From contig JACDDF010000021.1 of the NCBI GenBank assembly GCA_013817135.1, forward strand, positions 1 through 12,282: a stretch of DNA of 12,282 nucleotides, given 5' to 3'. Both the position numbers and the translations under genes were made by a program. The DNA comes from Nitrospirales bacterium (GTDB taxonomy: Bacteria; Nitrospirota; Nitrospiria; Nitrospirales; UBA8639). The notes under the pieces were generated by a model, which was not told the DNA's origin, made no database searches, and saw only the letters and a program-made list of their open reading frames with translations. Positions 1 to 7,284 of the stretch are shown here, piece after piece. Each line of letters begins with the position of its first letter. Position 1 is the first letter of the stretch.

Positions 1-635
1 TCTCCCGGCCGGAACGATTTTTTTCTCGACTCCACTTGGCGGTAAAATCTGCCGGGCTTCAGGAACAGATAACTACGGCAGGAACTGTCATTGTCAGCCC
101 AGGACCTTGTTCTCTGACTGTGCTGAGTCCTTCCCGCAGCCAACGGGCAGAGAGGGATGGTTCCTGGACAGTGTCGAGTGGAAAGGATCTCAATAATGGA
201 TCGCTCGTTACCAGGCTGGAGTGCGGGAAGCATTCATTTTTGTTCACGGCCGATGTGGAACAGCAATCTCTCGATGAATTGCTGCACGTTTCCAATGGTT
301 TTTCTGCTCGCATCGTGAAAGTGCCGCATCATGGAGCGAAAAGTTCTCTGAACCATGAGTGGGTGAATCAACTTCAAGCTGAAACGATGGTTGTTTCGGT
401 TGGTGCCCACAACCGGTATGGACATCCGGCTCCTGAGGTGCTCGATGCGTATGAAAAACGTGGGCTTCCTTTATACCGGACTGATCGCGATGGGGCGGTC
501 TGGTTCACCGCGACTCCCAGTTTGGACGACATGACGGTGAGAACAGCGAGGGAGGGAATCCTGCTCCAGGTTCAAGCTGGGCCGGGTATGTGGAGAGAGG
601 AATGGGCCAATTGGACTAGGATAAGGAATCGATAA
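1..635 (+). CDS. comEC: ComEC/Rec2-type DNA uptake protein, C-terminal metallo-beta-lactamase-like domain (5' end outside window)
   Basis: The frame is open from base 3 to the TAA at 633-635, so this is the 3' end of a longer gene. In the family, ComEC is the inner-membrane channel that carries single-stranded DNA into the cytoplasm, and its C-terminal part is a metallo-beta-lactamase-like domain proposed to degrade the other strand. What is visible is the second half of that domain: NNGSLVTRLE, then FLFTADVE (the usual motif is TGD, here TAD with the Asp kept), then KVPHHGAKSS, VVSVGAHNRYGHPAPEVL and YRTDRDGAVWF. These occur in the order and spacing expected for ComEC. A tail of about 45 residues follows. 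No membrane segment is visible because the competence channel lies upstream of the window. No DNA-uptake partner gene is visible nearby. The family call is firm; activity cannot be judged from a fragment. Confidence 0.88.
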   Translation, partial: SRPERFFSRLHLAVKSAGLQEQITTAGTVIVSPGPCSLTVLSPSRSQRAERDGSWTVSSGKDLNNGSLVTRLECGKHSFLFTADVEQQSLDELLHVSNGFSARIVKVPHHGAKSSLNHEWVNQLQAETMVVSVGAHNRYGHPAPEVLDAYEKRGLPLYRTDRDGAVWFTATPSLDDMTVRTAREGILLQVQAGPGMWREEWANWTRIRNR

Positions 636-814
636 ACAGGGTTTTCCCACAACTTGCCATGTGGGCTTCAAGTTCCTTTTCATGCTTGGCCTTCTACCCA
701 CTTTGTGAGTTCATCTGGGATGTTTTACGATAGAATTCTCGAATCCGCTAGCTGCTGAGGAGTTGGATCTATTCCCGTATGTTGGGAAGAGAAGTGTATG
801 GGGTTTTGTATTAA

Positions 815-843
815 TTGTTTTAAGCCACCGTTGAGGATATACG
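815..843 (+). promoter_or_regulatory. candidate sigma-70-type promoter for the pentapeptide-repeat gene
   Basis: TTGTTT at 815-820 and TATACG at 838-843 are separated by 17 bp. Each hexamer matches its consensus at about four of six positions. The predicted start near 850 would give a leader of about 50 nt. An alternative -10 (TAAAAT, 857-862) lies inside the palindrome just downstream. This is a prediction from spacing and consensus only. Confidence 0.35.
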
Positions 844-853
844 ATTAAGCCAC
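820..853 (+). repeat. direct repeat pair TTAAGCCAC
   Basis: The 9-mer TTAAGCCAC occurs at 820-828 and again at 845-853, a 25-bp offset. The two copies bracket the predicted -10 element of the pentapeptide-repeat gene, so they could be tandem activator or repressor half-sites. A repeat this short and close is expected about once in a window this size by chance, so the location is the only argument for function. Confidence 0.35.
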
Positions 854-854
854 G

Positions 855-870
855 GATAAAATATTTTATC
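855..870. promoter_or_regulatory. perfect 16-bp palindrome, candidate operator
   Basis: GATAAAATATTTTATC is its own reverse complement over all 16 bases with no spacer. It ends 30 bp before the ATG at 901 and lies just downstream of the predicted transcription start, a classic position for a repressor roadblock. It could equally be an AT-rich chance palindrome. The ATA/TAT core does not match an operator I can name with confidence. Confidence 0.4.
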
Positions 871-900
871 AAGACGGGTTGTCGGCATTAAAGGAGTTTC

Positions 901-1629
901 ATGGCAAATCAAGAGCAATTGAAGCTCATCAAGGGGGGTGTGGACGCCTGGAATGCATGGAGAAAGGCTAATCCTTCTAAGCGCGTAGATTTGAGTGGTG
1001 GGAATTTTTCAAAAATGGAATTGTCCGGTGTTGATTTGGATGGTGCCAACCTCCAAGATGTCAATTTCAATCAGGCGAATCTTTCAGGTGCCATGTTATC
1101 CGGGGCAAATTTGACAGAGTCCAGTTTGTTGGAAGCAAATTTGACCGGGGCAAACCTGGAAAATGCGAATGTGAGTGACGCTGACCTTCTCCGGGTCATA
1201 CTCGTACGGGCGAATCTTAAGGTGGCGCATCTAGCCAAAACGGATTTGACTGGGGCAGATCTGACTAAAGCGAATCTGCGTGAAGCGAATCTTCACCTGG
1301 CCAATTTGCAGGGTGCAAAACTCACCGAGGCCAATTTGGAAGGATGTAAGCTTCGAGAGGCAAATCTGGGCCAGGCAGATCTCGCTGGTGCCAATCTTGT
1401 TAGTGCAGATCTGGCGCAGGCCAATCTCACGCAAGCGAATCTACGGGGTGCGAATGTTGAAAAGGCTTCATTGATTCAGGTGGATTTGCAGGAGGCTAAT
1501 CTTCAGGCTCTTGACAACATGACTCTCCTCCAATTGTCAAAAGCCAGATCCTTGCGGCAGGCTCGATTAGACCCGCCCATCTATGAACAGTTGGTAAGGG
1601 AGTATCCCCATGTAGGTGAGCAGGATTAG
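901..1629 (+). CDS. pentapeptide-repeat protein, 35 uninterrupted repeats
   Basis: The ATG follows a good ribosome site (AGGAG at 892-896). The 242-residue product has a short head (residues 1-27, with a VDAWNAWRKANPS segment), 35 consecutive in-register pentapeptides from about R28 to Q202, and a 40-residue tail containing LLQLSKARSLRQARLDPP. Typical units are GANLT, EANLQ and QADLA. The central position is Leu in 31, Phe in 2 and Val in 2. Such repeats fold as a right-handed four-sided beta-helix with four pentapeptides per turn, so nearly nine turns are expected. No signal peptide or membrane segment is seen, so the protein is probably cytoplasmic. Some relatives (Qnr, MfpA) mimic DNA and protect gyrase, but nothing here shows that role. 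It is a monocistronic-looking gene behind comEC, with its own predicted promoter. Family assignment is certain; function is unknown. Confidence 0.93.
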   Translation: MANQEQLKLIKGGVDAWNAWRKANPSKRVDLSGGNFSKMELSGVDLDGANLQDVNFNQANLSGAMLSGANLTESSLLEANLTGANLENANVSDADLLRVILVRANLKVAHLAKTDLTGADLTKANLREANLHLANLQGAKLTEANLEGCKLREANLGQADLAGANLVSADLAQANLTQANLRGANVEKASLIQVDLQEANLQALDNMTLLQLSKARSLRQARLDPPIYEQLVREYPHVGEQD

Positions 1630-1683
1630 TTAAGCGACATTGGTAGGTATCGAGAATTTTTCACAAGTGAGGAAAAAAATACG

Positions 1684-1953
1684 ATGGGGTCTCGAAAGGT
1701 CATGCCAACGTTGGACAACGTGAGTTTTGATGATGATCTTCCTAATCTGAGAAAAAAGACTGGCCGCTTTTTATTGGGTAGACAGAATGAGGGTGGTCGT
1801 TCAGATGGTCCCGCAGCGAACAACTTGTTGGCTACTGAATTTCAAGGAGTGCTGGGTTTGAGCCGGTCGCTTTCTTACGTGTGGATGCCGCTGACTATCT
1901 GCAGAACCATGGCAGTGAGGAACATGAGACTGATACCGGTGAAGATTCCATAG
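1684..1953 (+). CDS. doubtful small ORF, unknown function
   Basis: An 89-codon ORF begins with ATG preceded by GAGG about 11 nt upstream. Its first 60 or so codons read like a soluble, charged protein (for example LDNVSFDDDLPNLRKKTGRF) and use codons similar to neighbouring genes. The last 79 bases overlap the 3' end of the ZIP gene on the other strand, where the frame is only a shadow. I do not recognise the protein and see no domain. It may be a real short gene, the remnant of one, or chance. It occupies most of the 245-bp gap between the pentapeptide-repeat gene and the convergent ZIP gene; no clear terminator was seen there. Confidence 0.25.
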   Translation: MGSRKVMPTLDNVSFDDDLPNLRKKTGRFLLGRQNEGGRSDGPAANNLLATEFQGVLGLSRSLSYVWMPLTICRTMAVRNMRLIPVKIP

Positions 1954-2636
1954 GCCGATTGGACCCGGCGTGTGGCGGTGTAGAAAATCGTGGTCAAGGA
2001 AAAGATGACGTATAACAGCGAGCCTGCAGCTAAGGCAAAAAACATGATGGTAAAGTAATGGGATACTGCGAATCCGCTGATCAAAGTCCCAAGACACGTT
2101 GGCAGACCTGCTAACAATCCCAACAATATGATATCTTTTAGGCTCGGTCTTGATTTTCCAGCCGAGCCGATAATGGCAAATCCTTCTGTTCCATTGTGTA
2201 AAGCGAAACCCATGATGAGGACCCCACTTAAGACCCATTCACCCTGCATATATGCGGCGCCAATCGCTAGGCCTTCGCCCAAGTTATGGAGGCCCATTCC
2301 TAAGGCGATCATATAGGGTAAGAACAGCTTTGAGGGTTCCGTCCGGTTCCTGCCCTGCTGGCGTTGCTCAATGAGCACCAGCCCCACAAACCCGACCAAC
2401 AAACTGCCGAGAAAGGCGACCCAGGATAGCGGGTCCGTCGCGCCGGTGAATTCTACGGCTTCGTGCATGAGGTCAAAAAATAGGTAGACGAGCACACCCG
2501 TGGCAATCCCAGTTAAATAGCCTTCCCAAGCTCTGCTCATGGCCTTTGCAACTATTAAGGCCAAGGCGATGCCAAGATAGATCGGGAAAACTCCCGCAAT
2601 CGCGCCAAGCCCGATTAATGGTCCAATTGTTTCCAT
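1875..2636 (-). CDS. ZIP-family divalent metal transporter
   Basis: This is a 253-residue, strongly hydrophobic protein with about eight predicted membrane segments, the usual size for bacterial ZIPs. ZIP proteins move Zn, Fe, Mn or related ions into the cytoplasm. The two metal-site helices are clear: HNLGEGLAIGA (H117, N118, E121) and HNGTEGFAI (H147, N148, E151). An earlier helix carries FFDLMHEA (D55, H58, E59). The Pro usual in HNxPEG is replaced by Gly in the first motif and Thr in the second. The long His-rich cytoplasmic loop of many ZIPs is short here (about residues 91-103, QRQQGRNRTEPSK). No Shine-Dalgarno is visible before the ATG, which fits the short leader (about 12 nt) implied by the predicted promoter. 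The gene lies 86 bp behind the fusion gene on the same strand and has an inverted repeat over its promoter. Family call firm; metal unknown. Confidence 0.9.
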   Translation of the reverse strand: METIGPLIGLGAIAGVFPIYLGIALALIVAKAMSRAWEGYLTGIATGVLVYLFFDLMHEAVEFTGATDPLSWVAFLGSLLVGFVGLVLIEQRQQGRNRTEPSKLFLPYMIALGMGLHNLGEGLAIGAAYMQGEWVLSGVLIMGFALHNGTEGFAIIGSAGKSRPSLKDIILLGLLAGLPTCLGTLISGFAVSHYFTIMFFALAAGSLLYVIFSLTTIFYTATRRVQSAYGIFTGISLMFLTAMVLQIVSGIHT

Positions 2637-2654
2637 AAAACAAACTTATCAAAT

Positions 2655-2684
2655 ATTAGAGTTTATTGGCAATAATGAAACCAA
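2655..2684 (-). promoter_or_regulatory. candidate promoter for the ZIP gene
   Basis: On the minus strand, TTGGTT (2684-2679) and TCTAAT (2660-2655) are 18 bp apart. The -10 matches the consensus at five of six positions and the -35 at three. The predicted start near 2648 leaves a leader of about 12 nt. The -35 sits inside the inverted repeat at 2674-2692. Confidence 0.35.
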
Positions 2685-2692
2685 GTTTCATT
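2674..2692. promoter_or_regulatory. 19-bp inverted repeat, candidate metal-regulator operator for the ZIP gene
   Basis: AATGAAAC-CAA-GTTTCATT has perfect 8-bp arms around a 3-bp spacer. It lies 38-56 bp upstream of the ZIP start codon, over the predicted -35. Location upstream of a metal importer suggests binding by a metal-sensing repressor (Fur/Zur or DtxR/MntR type). The sequence does not match the textbook Fur, Zur, PerR or DtxR boxes, so the regulator is not named. A rho-independent terminator for the upstream fusion gene is less likely: the arms are AT-rich. Confidence 0.45.
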
Positions 2693-2722
2693 TTCAAATT
2701 ATCAATGATATGGGATGGAGCA

Positions 2723-5700
2723 TCAGGGAATCTCGGATGTATGAATGGCTTCAAAGAGTGCTCGGGGTTGAGAGAGTGGTTCCCATTTCAGGATGCCCAG
2801 CGAGTCATCGACATAGACAGGATGTCGCATGCCATTAAGCACACAGGTTACACCTGGGGTACTGGCAACCGCCCAGAGGGCTTTACGGGCGAAGGGTTCT
2901 TCTCGTTTGGATTCTGGTATTAGGGGGTCAATGAGCTTACGAATTTCAGAGAGTTTCATCGCACTTTTTTGGGCAGCCTCCATGCGCATGACCTTGAGAA
3001 GGGAGACGAGTTCAGGGACATAGCGATCTCGCCACGATTCCCATATTTGTTCTTCTTCCTGTTTGCCGGCGAAATGTCGGGTGAGCAGTTGGAAGACCTG
3101 ATTGGCATGTGGGGCAATCGTTTGTGATTCGATTTGGTCCCAGTGCTCGAGATTTTGGATAGACGGACGAATTCGTTTCAGTTCTTCGGCCCAGTTGAAA
3201 TAGTCTAGCGGAGCAGCCCCTTTTTCCGGCTTAGGGACCTGGGGTGCTAACACCTGCTTGTAGTCGTGCTCCAGCGCGGCGACTTTTGGCTGTTGGGCAT
3301 CAAAATTCGTATTGGAAATTTCCACCTGGGGGTCTGCGAGGCGGATCATGCCCCCGCCTTTTCCCGGAATAGCATTCAGTGGCCGGTTCACCAGGACAGC
3401 AATGTTGGCTTCTTGGGCGAATGCCAAAACCGTTTGCGACTGTTCGAGGCCGGTATTCGGCGTGAGCAGGGCTCCCGATTCAAACACATTCATCGGGAGT
3501 TGCAATATACGGAAATGATGGTGAGGAATGCCGGCATGTTTCGCGGCGGCTTCAGCGGCATTGAGCATGCGAGAGAGTGAGGTGGCTTCGGGATTATCGG
3601 GTTTGGCCGCGCAGGTATTGGAGGAGACTCCATAGTATTGCAACCGGCCGGCGGCGATTTGTGTCTCCAGATAAGAAAAAGCCTGTTGCAGGCGCCGATA
3701 AAACTCCTTCCGGAGATCTTCAAGTCTGATGGGATCAATCGACAAGTTCCGGTTCTTGGCATCGGACAGAAAATATTCTGGATTGTGCAGGAGGCAGATA
3801 TCCATGGTTTCCAGTCCCAGGCGGTCAAGAGATAGAATGAGTTGTTCTTCTAGAAACGAAGGATGGAGGCAATGCCAGATGCCTTCGCCATATTTGACCA
3901 TCTCGGGAAACGGTTTACCGGCCTGTTCCCTGGCCTCTGCGCGCGTAAGATTATTTCCTTGCACATAGCCGATTTTTGAGACCACGATGATTCGATCCCG
4001 AGAGACCACCTGTTTAGCAATAAGATCCTTGAGCACCACACCGACCAACCGTTCGCTCCCACCGTCGGCATAATTGGTGGACGTATCGATAAGGTTGCAC
4101 CCGCCTTGTAAAGACTTTTCAAGTGCCCTTCGGTGGTCTTCCGCCCCAAGGGTGATCCGGTAACCACCAAAACCTATGCGAGAAGTCGTCAATCCGGTTG
4201 AACCCAATGACGTATATCCATGAGAGGAAGTGGGCGAATCCTGTGGGCTGGCCAGGATTCTGGCTACGTACTGCGCCGTTCCTTGAGGTGTGGCATGTCC
4301 GGAAAGCCCCTGGCTGGTCAGTGCCTGCAGGGGTGGTTCTGGGGAGGAGGTGGTTCCTTGAGGTTGGCCCAATGCGTCAACTACCTCTTGGGGATCGGTG
4401 ATCGGAGACTGACAGGCAAAGTTCTTACAGACATAGAGCGCGGCTTTTCCATTGACCAGGGTTTTTCCAGTTAACAGGGGGTGAGTCGATTCAGTCTCCA
4501 GCGCTTGCCGATAGGCCAAAATGCGATACGGTACAAAACACCCATTGACCGCCGTCCGGAGTTGGCCGTATCCCTTGTCGCCGGGGGTTCCCACTAGAGC
4601 CAACTCCACCGGACCACGTAATAAAAGATCTACGACCATGAGACTTTTTGGAAACCCTCTGGGCACCTGCCCGATTTGTTGTCCATAGGCACGAATGGCA
4701 TTGGTCGCGGCTTTCCGAAAGTCTTCACGATCGCCGTGAAATGATAAGCGGGCCAAGGCTGACGCGGCCACGGCATTCCCGCTTGGAGTTGCTCCATCGG
4801 CGCCTTCTCGCCCCCGGATAATTAAGGCTTCATGATCGGTGGGGGTGGTAAAGAATCCACCGTTGTCCCGATCTTCAAAATCTCCCACGATACGTTCAGC
4901 TAACGAAACCGCCTCATGAAGGTACCGTTCCTGCCCAGTGGCTTCATAGACGTCGATCATGGCTTCGGCCGCATAGGCATAATCTTCCAGACAGGCATTG
5001 AGATGGGCGTGCCCTGCACGATAGGTGCGCCACAGCCGGCTTTCAGGCCGTGAAAGCGTGGTCAGCAGGAAATCGGCGGCCCGGATGGCACCATCCAGAT
5101 AGGGTTGGTGGTTGAATACTCGACCGGCTTCGGCCATCGTCCCGATCATCATGCCGTTCCAGGCGGTGATGACTTTATCATCAAGTCCAGGTGGGATACG
5201 TTTCAGGCGAGCCTGGTACACTATTCGTCTTGCACGCATGATTGTCTCACGTAAGTCTCCGGGGGAACAGCCTAATTCCTCCGCGACCGTTTCTAGTGAC
5301 TTTGTTGTGCGTGGGATGTTGGTGTGTTCCCAATTGCCTTCCTCGGTGATGTCGTAATAGGCGCAGAAGCGAGTGGCGTCTTGTTCATTTGTTACGATTT
5401 CACGTATCTGTTCCGGCGTCCACACGAAGAACTTGCCTTCTACTCCTTCGCTGTCCGCATCAGTCGCAGAATAAAACCCTCCTTCCGGTGCGGTCATTTC
5501 TCGCAAAATGTAATCTAAGGTCTCCGTAGCGACCTGGCGGTATCGATTTTCCCCTGTGACTTGAAAGGCCTCAACGTAGGTCCGTGCGAGGAGGGCATTG
5601 TCATACAGCATTTTTTCAAAGTGGGGGGCTAACCATTCATCATCAGTGGAGTAGCGCGCAAATCCGCCACCGATATGATCGTACAGTCCGCCTGCGGCCA

Positions 5701-6433
5701 TGCCATCCAAAGTTTTGGTGACCATGGCGAGTACTTTTTTCTCTCGACTCCAGTGGTACTGGCGCAAGAGAAATGAGAGGCCTGTGGCGGGTGGAAACTT
5801 GGGCGCACGTCCAAACCCGCCATAACGTGCATCAAAATCACGGGCAAATTGCTTGACGGCATCTTCAATCTCGGCTGCACCAACGGCAAGCGGAGATGCA
5901 GGTTGCAGGGCGGTTCGCAGACGTGTCGTGAATCGACTGGCTTTTTGGGCGATGTTGGATTGATCTTTCTTCCACCCTTCCCCAATGTTTGTCAGAATTG
6001 ATCCGAATCCCGGACGACCATAGCGGTCAGCAGGCGGGAAATAGGTTCCCGCAAAAATCGGCTCCTGATCGGGGGTGAGGAACACGGTCATGGGCCACCC
6101 ACCCTGACCCTGGTTCATGGCAGTGGTGGCCTGCATATAGATTTCATCCAAATCCGGCCGTTCTTCCCTGTCCACTTTGATATTCACGAAGTACCGGTTC
6201 ATCAGTTCCGCGATGGGCTGATTCTCAAACGATTCCCGCTCCATAACGTGGCACCAATGGCAGGCTGAATAGCCTATGGAGAGCAAAATTGGTTTATTCT
6301 CTTTCTTTGCCAGATTCAGCGCCTCCTCGCCCCAGGGGAACCAATCTACCGGATTGTAGGCATGCTGAAGGAGGTAAGGGCTGGTTTCGTGACTCAGCCG
6401 ATTGGGTTGGCGCTGTGTTGCGGATTCAGACAT
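2723..6433 (-). CDS. DUF255 (YyaL/SPATA20-type) protein fused to an aldo/keto reductase
   Basis: One continuous 1236-codon frame encodes two proteins usually found apart. Residues 1-690 are a complete DUF255 protein. A thioredoxin-like domain has [17 protein letters not shown], the CHWCH motif at 58-62, KVDREERPD and [12 protein letters not shown] six-hairpin, sugar-epimerase-like helical domain (about 190-680) follows, with [21 protein letters not shown] and [12 protein letters not shown] low-complexity linker (691-740, rich in Ser, Thr, Pro, Gln) leads to an aldo/keto reductase from about 741. There [18 protein letters not shown] opens the barrel and the full catalytic tetrad is present: D783, Y788, K820, H883. 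GVSSN and [17 protein letters not shown] also match the family. At about 495 residues this half is far longer than the usual 300-330. The substrate is unknown; an NAD(P)H-dependent reductase is expected. No signal peptide is seen, so it is probably cytoplasmic. GAGGG lies about 10 nt before the start. The gene sits 83 bp behind the cytochrome gene. Confidence 0.92.
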   Translation of the reverse strand: MSESATQRQPNRLSHETSPYLLQHAYNPVDWFPWGEEALNLAKKENKPILLSIGYSACHWCHVMERESFENQPIAELMNRYFVNIKVDREERPDLDEIYMQATTAMNQGQGGWPMTVFLTPDQEPIFAGTYFPPADRYGRPGFGSILTNIGEGWKKDQSNIAQKASRFTTRLRTALQPASPLAVGAAEIEDAVKQFARDFDARYGGFGRAPKFPPATGLSFLLRQYHWSREKKVLAMVTKTLDGMAAGGLYDHIGGGFARYSTDDEWLAPHFEKMLYDNALLARTYVEAFQVTGENRYRQVATETLDYILREMTAPEGGFYSATDADSEGVEGKFFVWTPEQIREIVTNEQDATRFCAYYDITEEGNWEHTNIPRTTKSLETVAEELGCSPGDLRETIMRARRIVYQARLKRIPPGLDDKVITAWNGMMIGTMAEAGRVFNHQPYLDGAIRAADFLLTTLSRPESRLWRTYRAGHAHLNACLEDYAYAAEAMIDVYEATGQERYLHEAVSLAERIVGDFEDRDNGGFFTTPTDHEALIIRGREGADGATPSGNAVAASALARLSFHGDREDFRKAATNAIRAYGQQIGQVPRGFPKSLMVVDLLLRGPVELALVGTPGDKGYGQLRTAVNGCFVPYRILAYRQALETESTHPLLTGKTLVNGKAALYVCKNFACQSPITDPQEVVDALGQPQGTTSSPEPPLQALTSQGLSGHATPQGTAQYVARILASPQDSPTSSHGYTSLGSTGLTTSRIGFGGYRITLGAEDHRRALEKSLQGGCNLIDTSTNYADGGSERLVGVVLKDLIAKQVVSRDRIIVVSKIGYVQGNNLTRAEAREQAGKPFPEMVKYGEGIWHCLHPSFLEEQLILSLDRLGLETMDICLLHNPEYFLSDAKNRNLSIDPIRLEDLRKEFYRRLQQAFSYLETQIAAGRLQYYGVSSNTCAAKPDNPEATSLSRMLNAAEAAAKHAGIPHHHFRILQLPMNVFESGALLTPNTGLEQSQTVLAFAQEANIAVLVNRPLNAIPGKGGGMIRLADPQVEISNTNFDAQQPKVAALEHDYKQVLAPQVPKPEKGAAPLDYFNWAEELKRIRPSIQNLEHWDQIESQTIAPHANQVFQLLTRHFAGKQEEEQIWESWRDRYVPELVSLLKVMRMEAAQKSAMKLSEIRKLIDPLIPESKREEPFARKALWAVASTPGVTCVLNGMRHPVYVDDSLGILKWEPLSQPRALFEAIHTSEIP

Positions 6434-6516
6434 AAAGGATTTTCCCTCAATGTTATCAGGATAATGAAAATGGGAGACGCTCTACTGCGGAACGATTAAT
6501 AAGTTAGGGAAAAGTA

Positions 6517-7023
6517 CTATTTTTGTTGGTCTCCGAGGCTTCTTTCATACAGCAACACCTTCCATCCATCGTCTTCCGAAATGAATCCTTTGGGTTGGAC
6601 AACAGGAAGCATCCCGGTTCCGGGCACCCGACCGGTCTGTCCCATACTTCCGTTTTTGAGGACCCACATCATTTCACCCGGTGTTCGATAGGTGTTAAAC
6701 TTCGGGTTAGTGAAATTTCTCGGTTGAATGGGAAGGTTTTTTGCGGCCGGCCCATCCCCTTTTCCTTCGGCCCCATGACAACTAATGCAGCCTCCACGTC
6801 CCATGAAAATTTCTTTTCCTTCGGCCAGGATTTCCGGAGTGGATTCAATGGGAGGTTTCGTCAATTTGGCTTTGGCGATCTCATTCGAAGGGACTCGGGA
6901 GATTTTGATGTTGAATTCACCGCCTGCGCTGCCATAGCCGGCAGGGTTGGCAGACCAGGCAGCTGGCGAAAGAATGGTGGAGAGGATAAAGCTACTTCCC
7001 AAAATAAGCCGGTAGTGATTCAT
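6517..7023 (-). CDS. secreted mono-haem cytochrome c
   Basis: I chose the ATG at 7023 because AAGGAG stands 6 nt before it and because it begins directly with a signal peptide (about residues 1-25, hydrophobic LILGSSFILSTILSP, ending AWSA). A longer in-frame start at 7098 would bury that signal and lacks support. The 168-residue product has one haem site, CISCH (C79, C82, H83), followed by GAEGKGDGPAA, and a likely axial Met at M138 in GTGMLP. The C-terminal helix GWKVLLYERSLG is typical of the cbb3/class I cytochrome c fold. It should be exported, get its haem attached in the periplasm, and shuttle electrons there. Partners are not visible. The fusion gene follows 83 bp downstream, so the two may share a transcript. 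No convincing promoter was found upstream. Confidence 0.9.
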   Translation of the reverse strand: MNHYRLILGSSFILSTILSPAAWSANPAGYGSAGGEFNIKISRVPSNEIAKAKLTKPPIESTPEILAEGKEIFMGRGGCISCHGAEGKGDGPAAKNLPIQPRNFTNPKFNTYRTPGEMMWVLKNGSMGQTGRVPGTGMLPVVQPKGFISEDDGWKVLLYERSLGDQQK

Positions 7024-7225
7024 GAAAATCTCCTTCAATGCAAGTTTAGGATCGGCAAAAAGAAGTTTAATATTTTTGGGGTAAATCGCATTCTTCACCC
7101 CGTATGATCTTCTAGGGTTGTGCGCTCAAAGGTGAACAGGATACCAATCATCAAGTTGAGGGGCAAACCCAGCTTTTAATCACTTGTTTTAAGTCGGCAG
7201 TCTCTCTTTCAGGTAATAACAACCC

Positions 7226-7253
7226 CTTGCCTAATAGAAAGTTGTGTTACAAT
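7226..7253 (+). promoter_or_regulatory. extended -10 promoter for the J-domain gene
   Basis: TACAAT at 7248-7253 is preceded by TGT, giving an extended -10 element. CTTGCC/TTGCCT at 7226-7232 provides a -35-like hexamer 15-16 bp upstream. The predicted start near 7260 leaves about 25 nt before the ATG at 7285 and argues against the in-frame TTG at 7264 as the start codon. Confidence 0.5.
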
Positions 7254-7284
7254 TGGCCAAAAATTGTCCTTGAGCATTGGCATT

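Noticed and set aside
646..665. CCCACA...TGTGGG inverted repeat after comEC as a terminator
   Set aside because: Only 6 bp with an 8-nt loop and no T run directly after it; too weak to call.
772..788. TTCCC...GGGAA inverted repeat upstream of the pentapeptide-repeat gene
   Set aside because: Five-base arms are expected many times by chance and it lies outside the predicted promoter.
1231..1474. Two short ORFs on both strands with repeating Ile/Gln/Cys or Arg/Ile/Trp patterns
   Set aside because: They are the other frames of the repetitive pentapeptide-coding DNA.
1801..2238. Minus-strand ORF of 145 codons overlapping the ZIP gene
   Set aside because: Wrong frame of the ZIP gene; His/Arg-rich translation typical of a shadow.
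7024..7098. N-terminal extension of the cytochrome c gene to the ATG at 7098
   Set aside because: It would hide the signal peptide, and the internal ATG at 7023 has an AAGGAG site at ideal spacing.
7078..7101. GGGGT...ACCCC stem upstream of the cytochrome gene as a riboswitch or attenuator
   Set aside because: A 5-bp stem with a 14-nt loop and no conserved motif; not enough to support a regulatory RNA.
6523..7107. Long + strand ORF (194 codons) opposite the cytochrome c gene
   Set aside because: The minus frame has a signal peptide, CISCH haem site and good ribosome site; the + frame has no recognisable motif and is its mirror.
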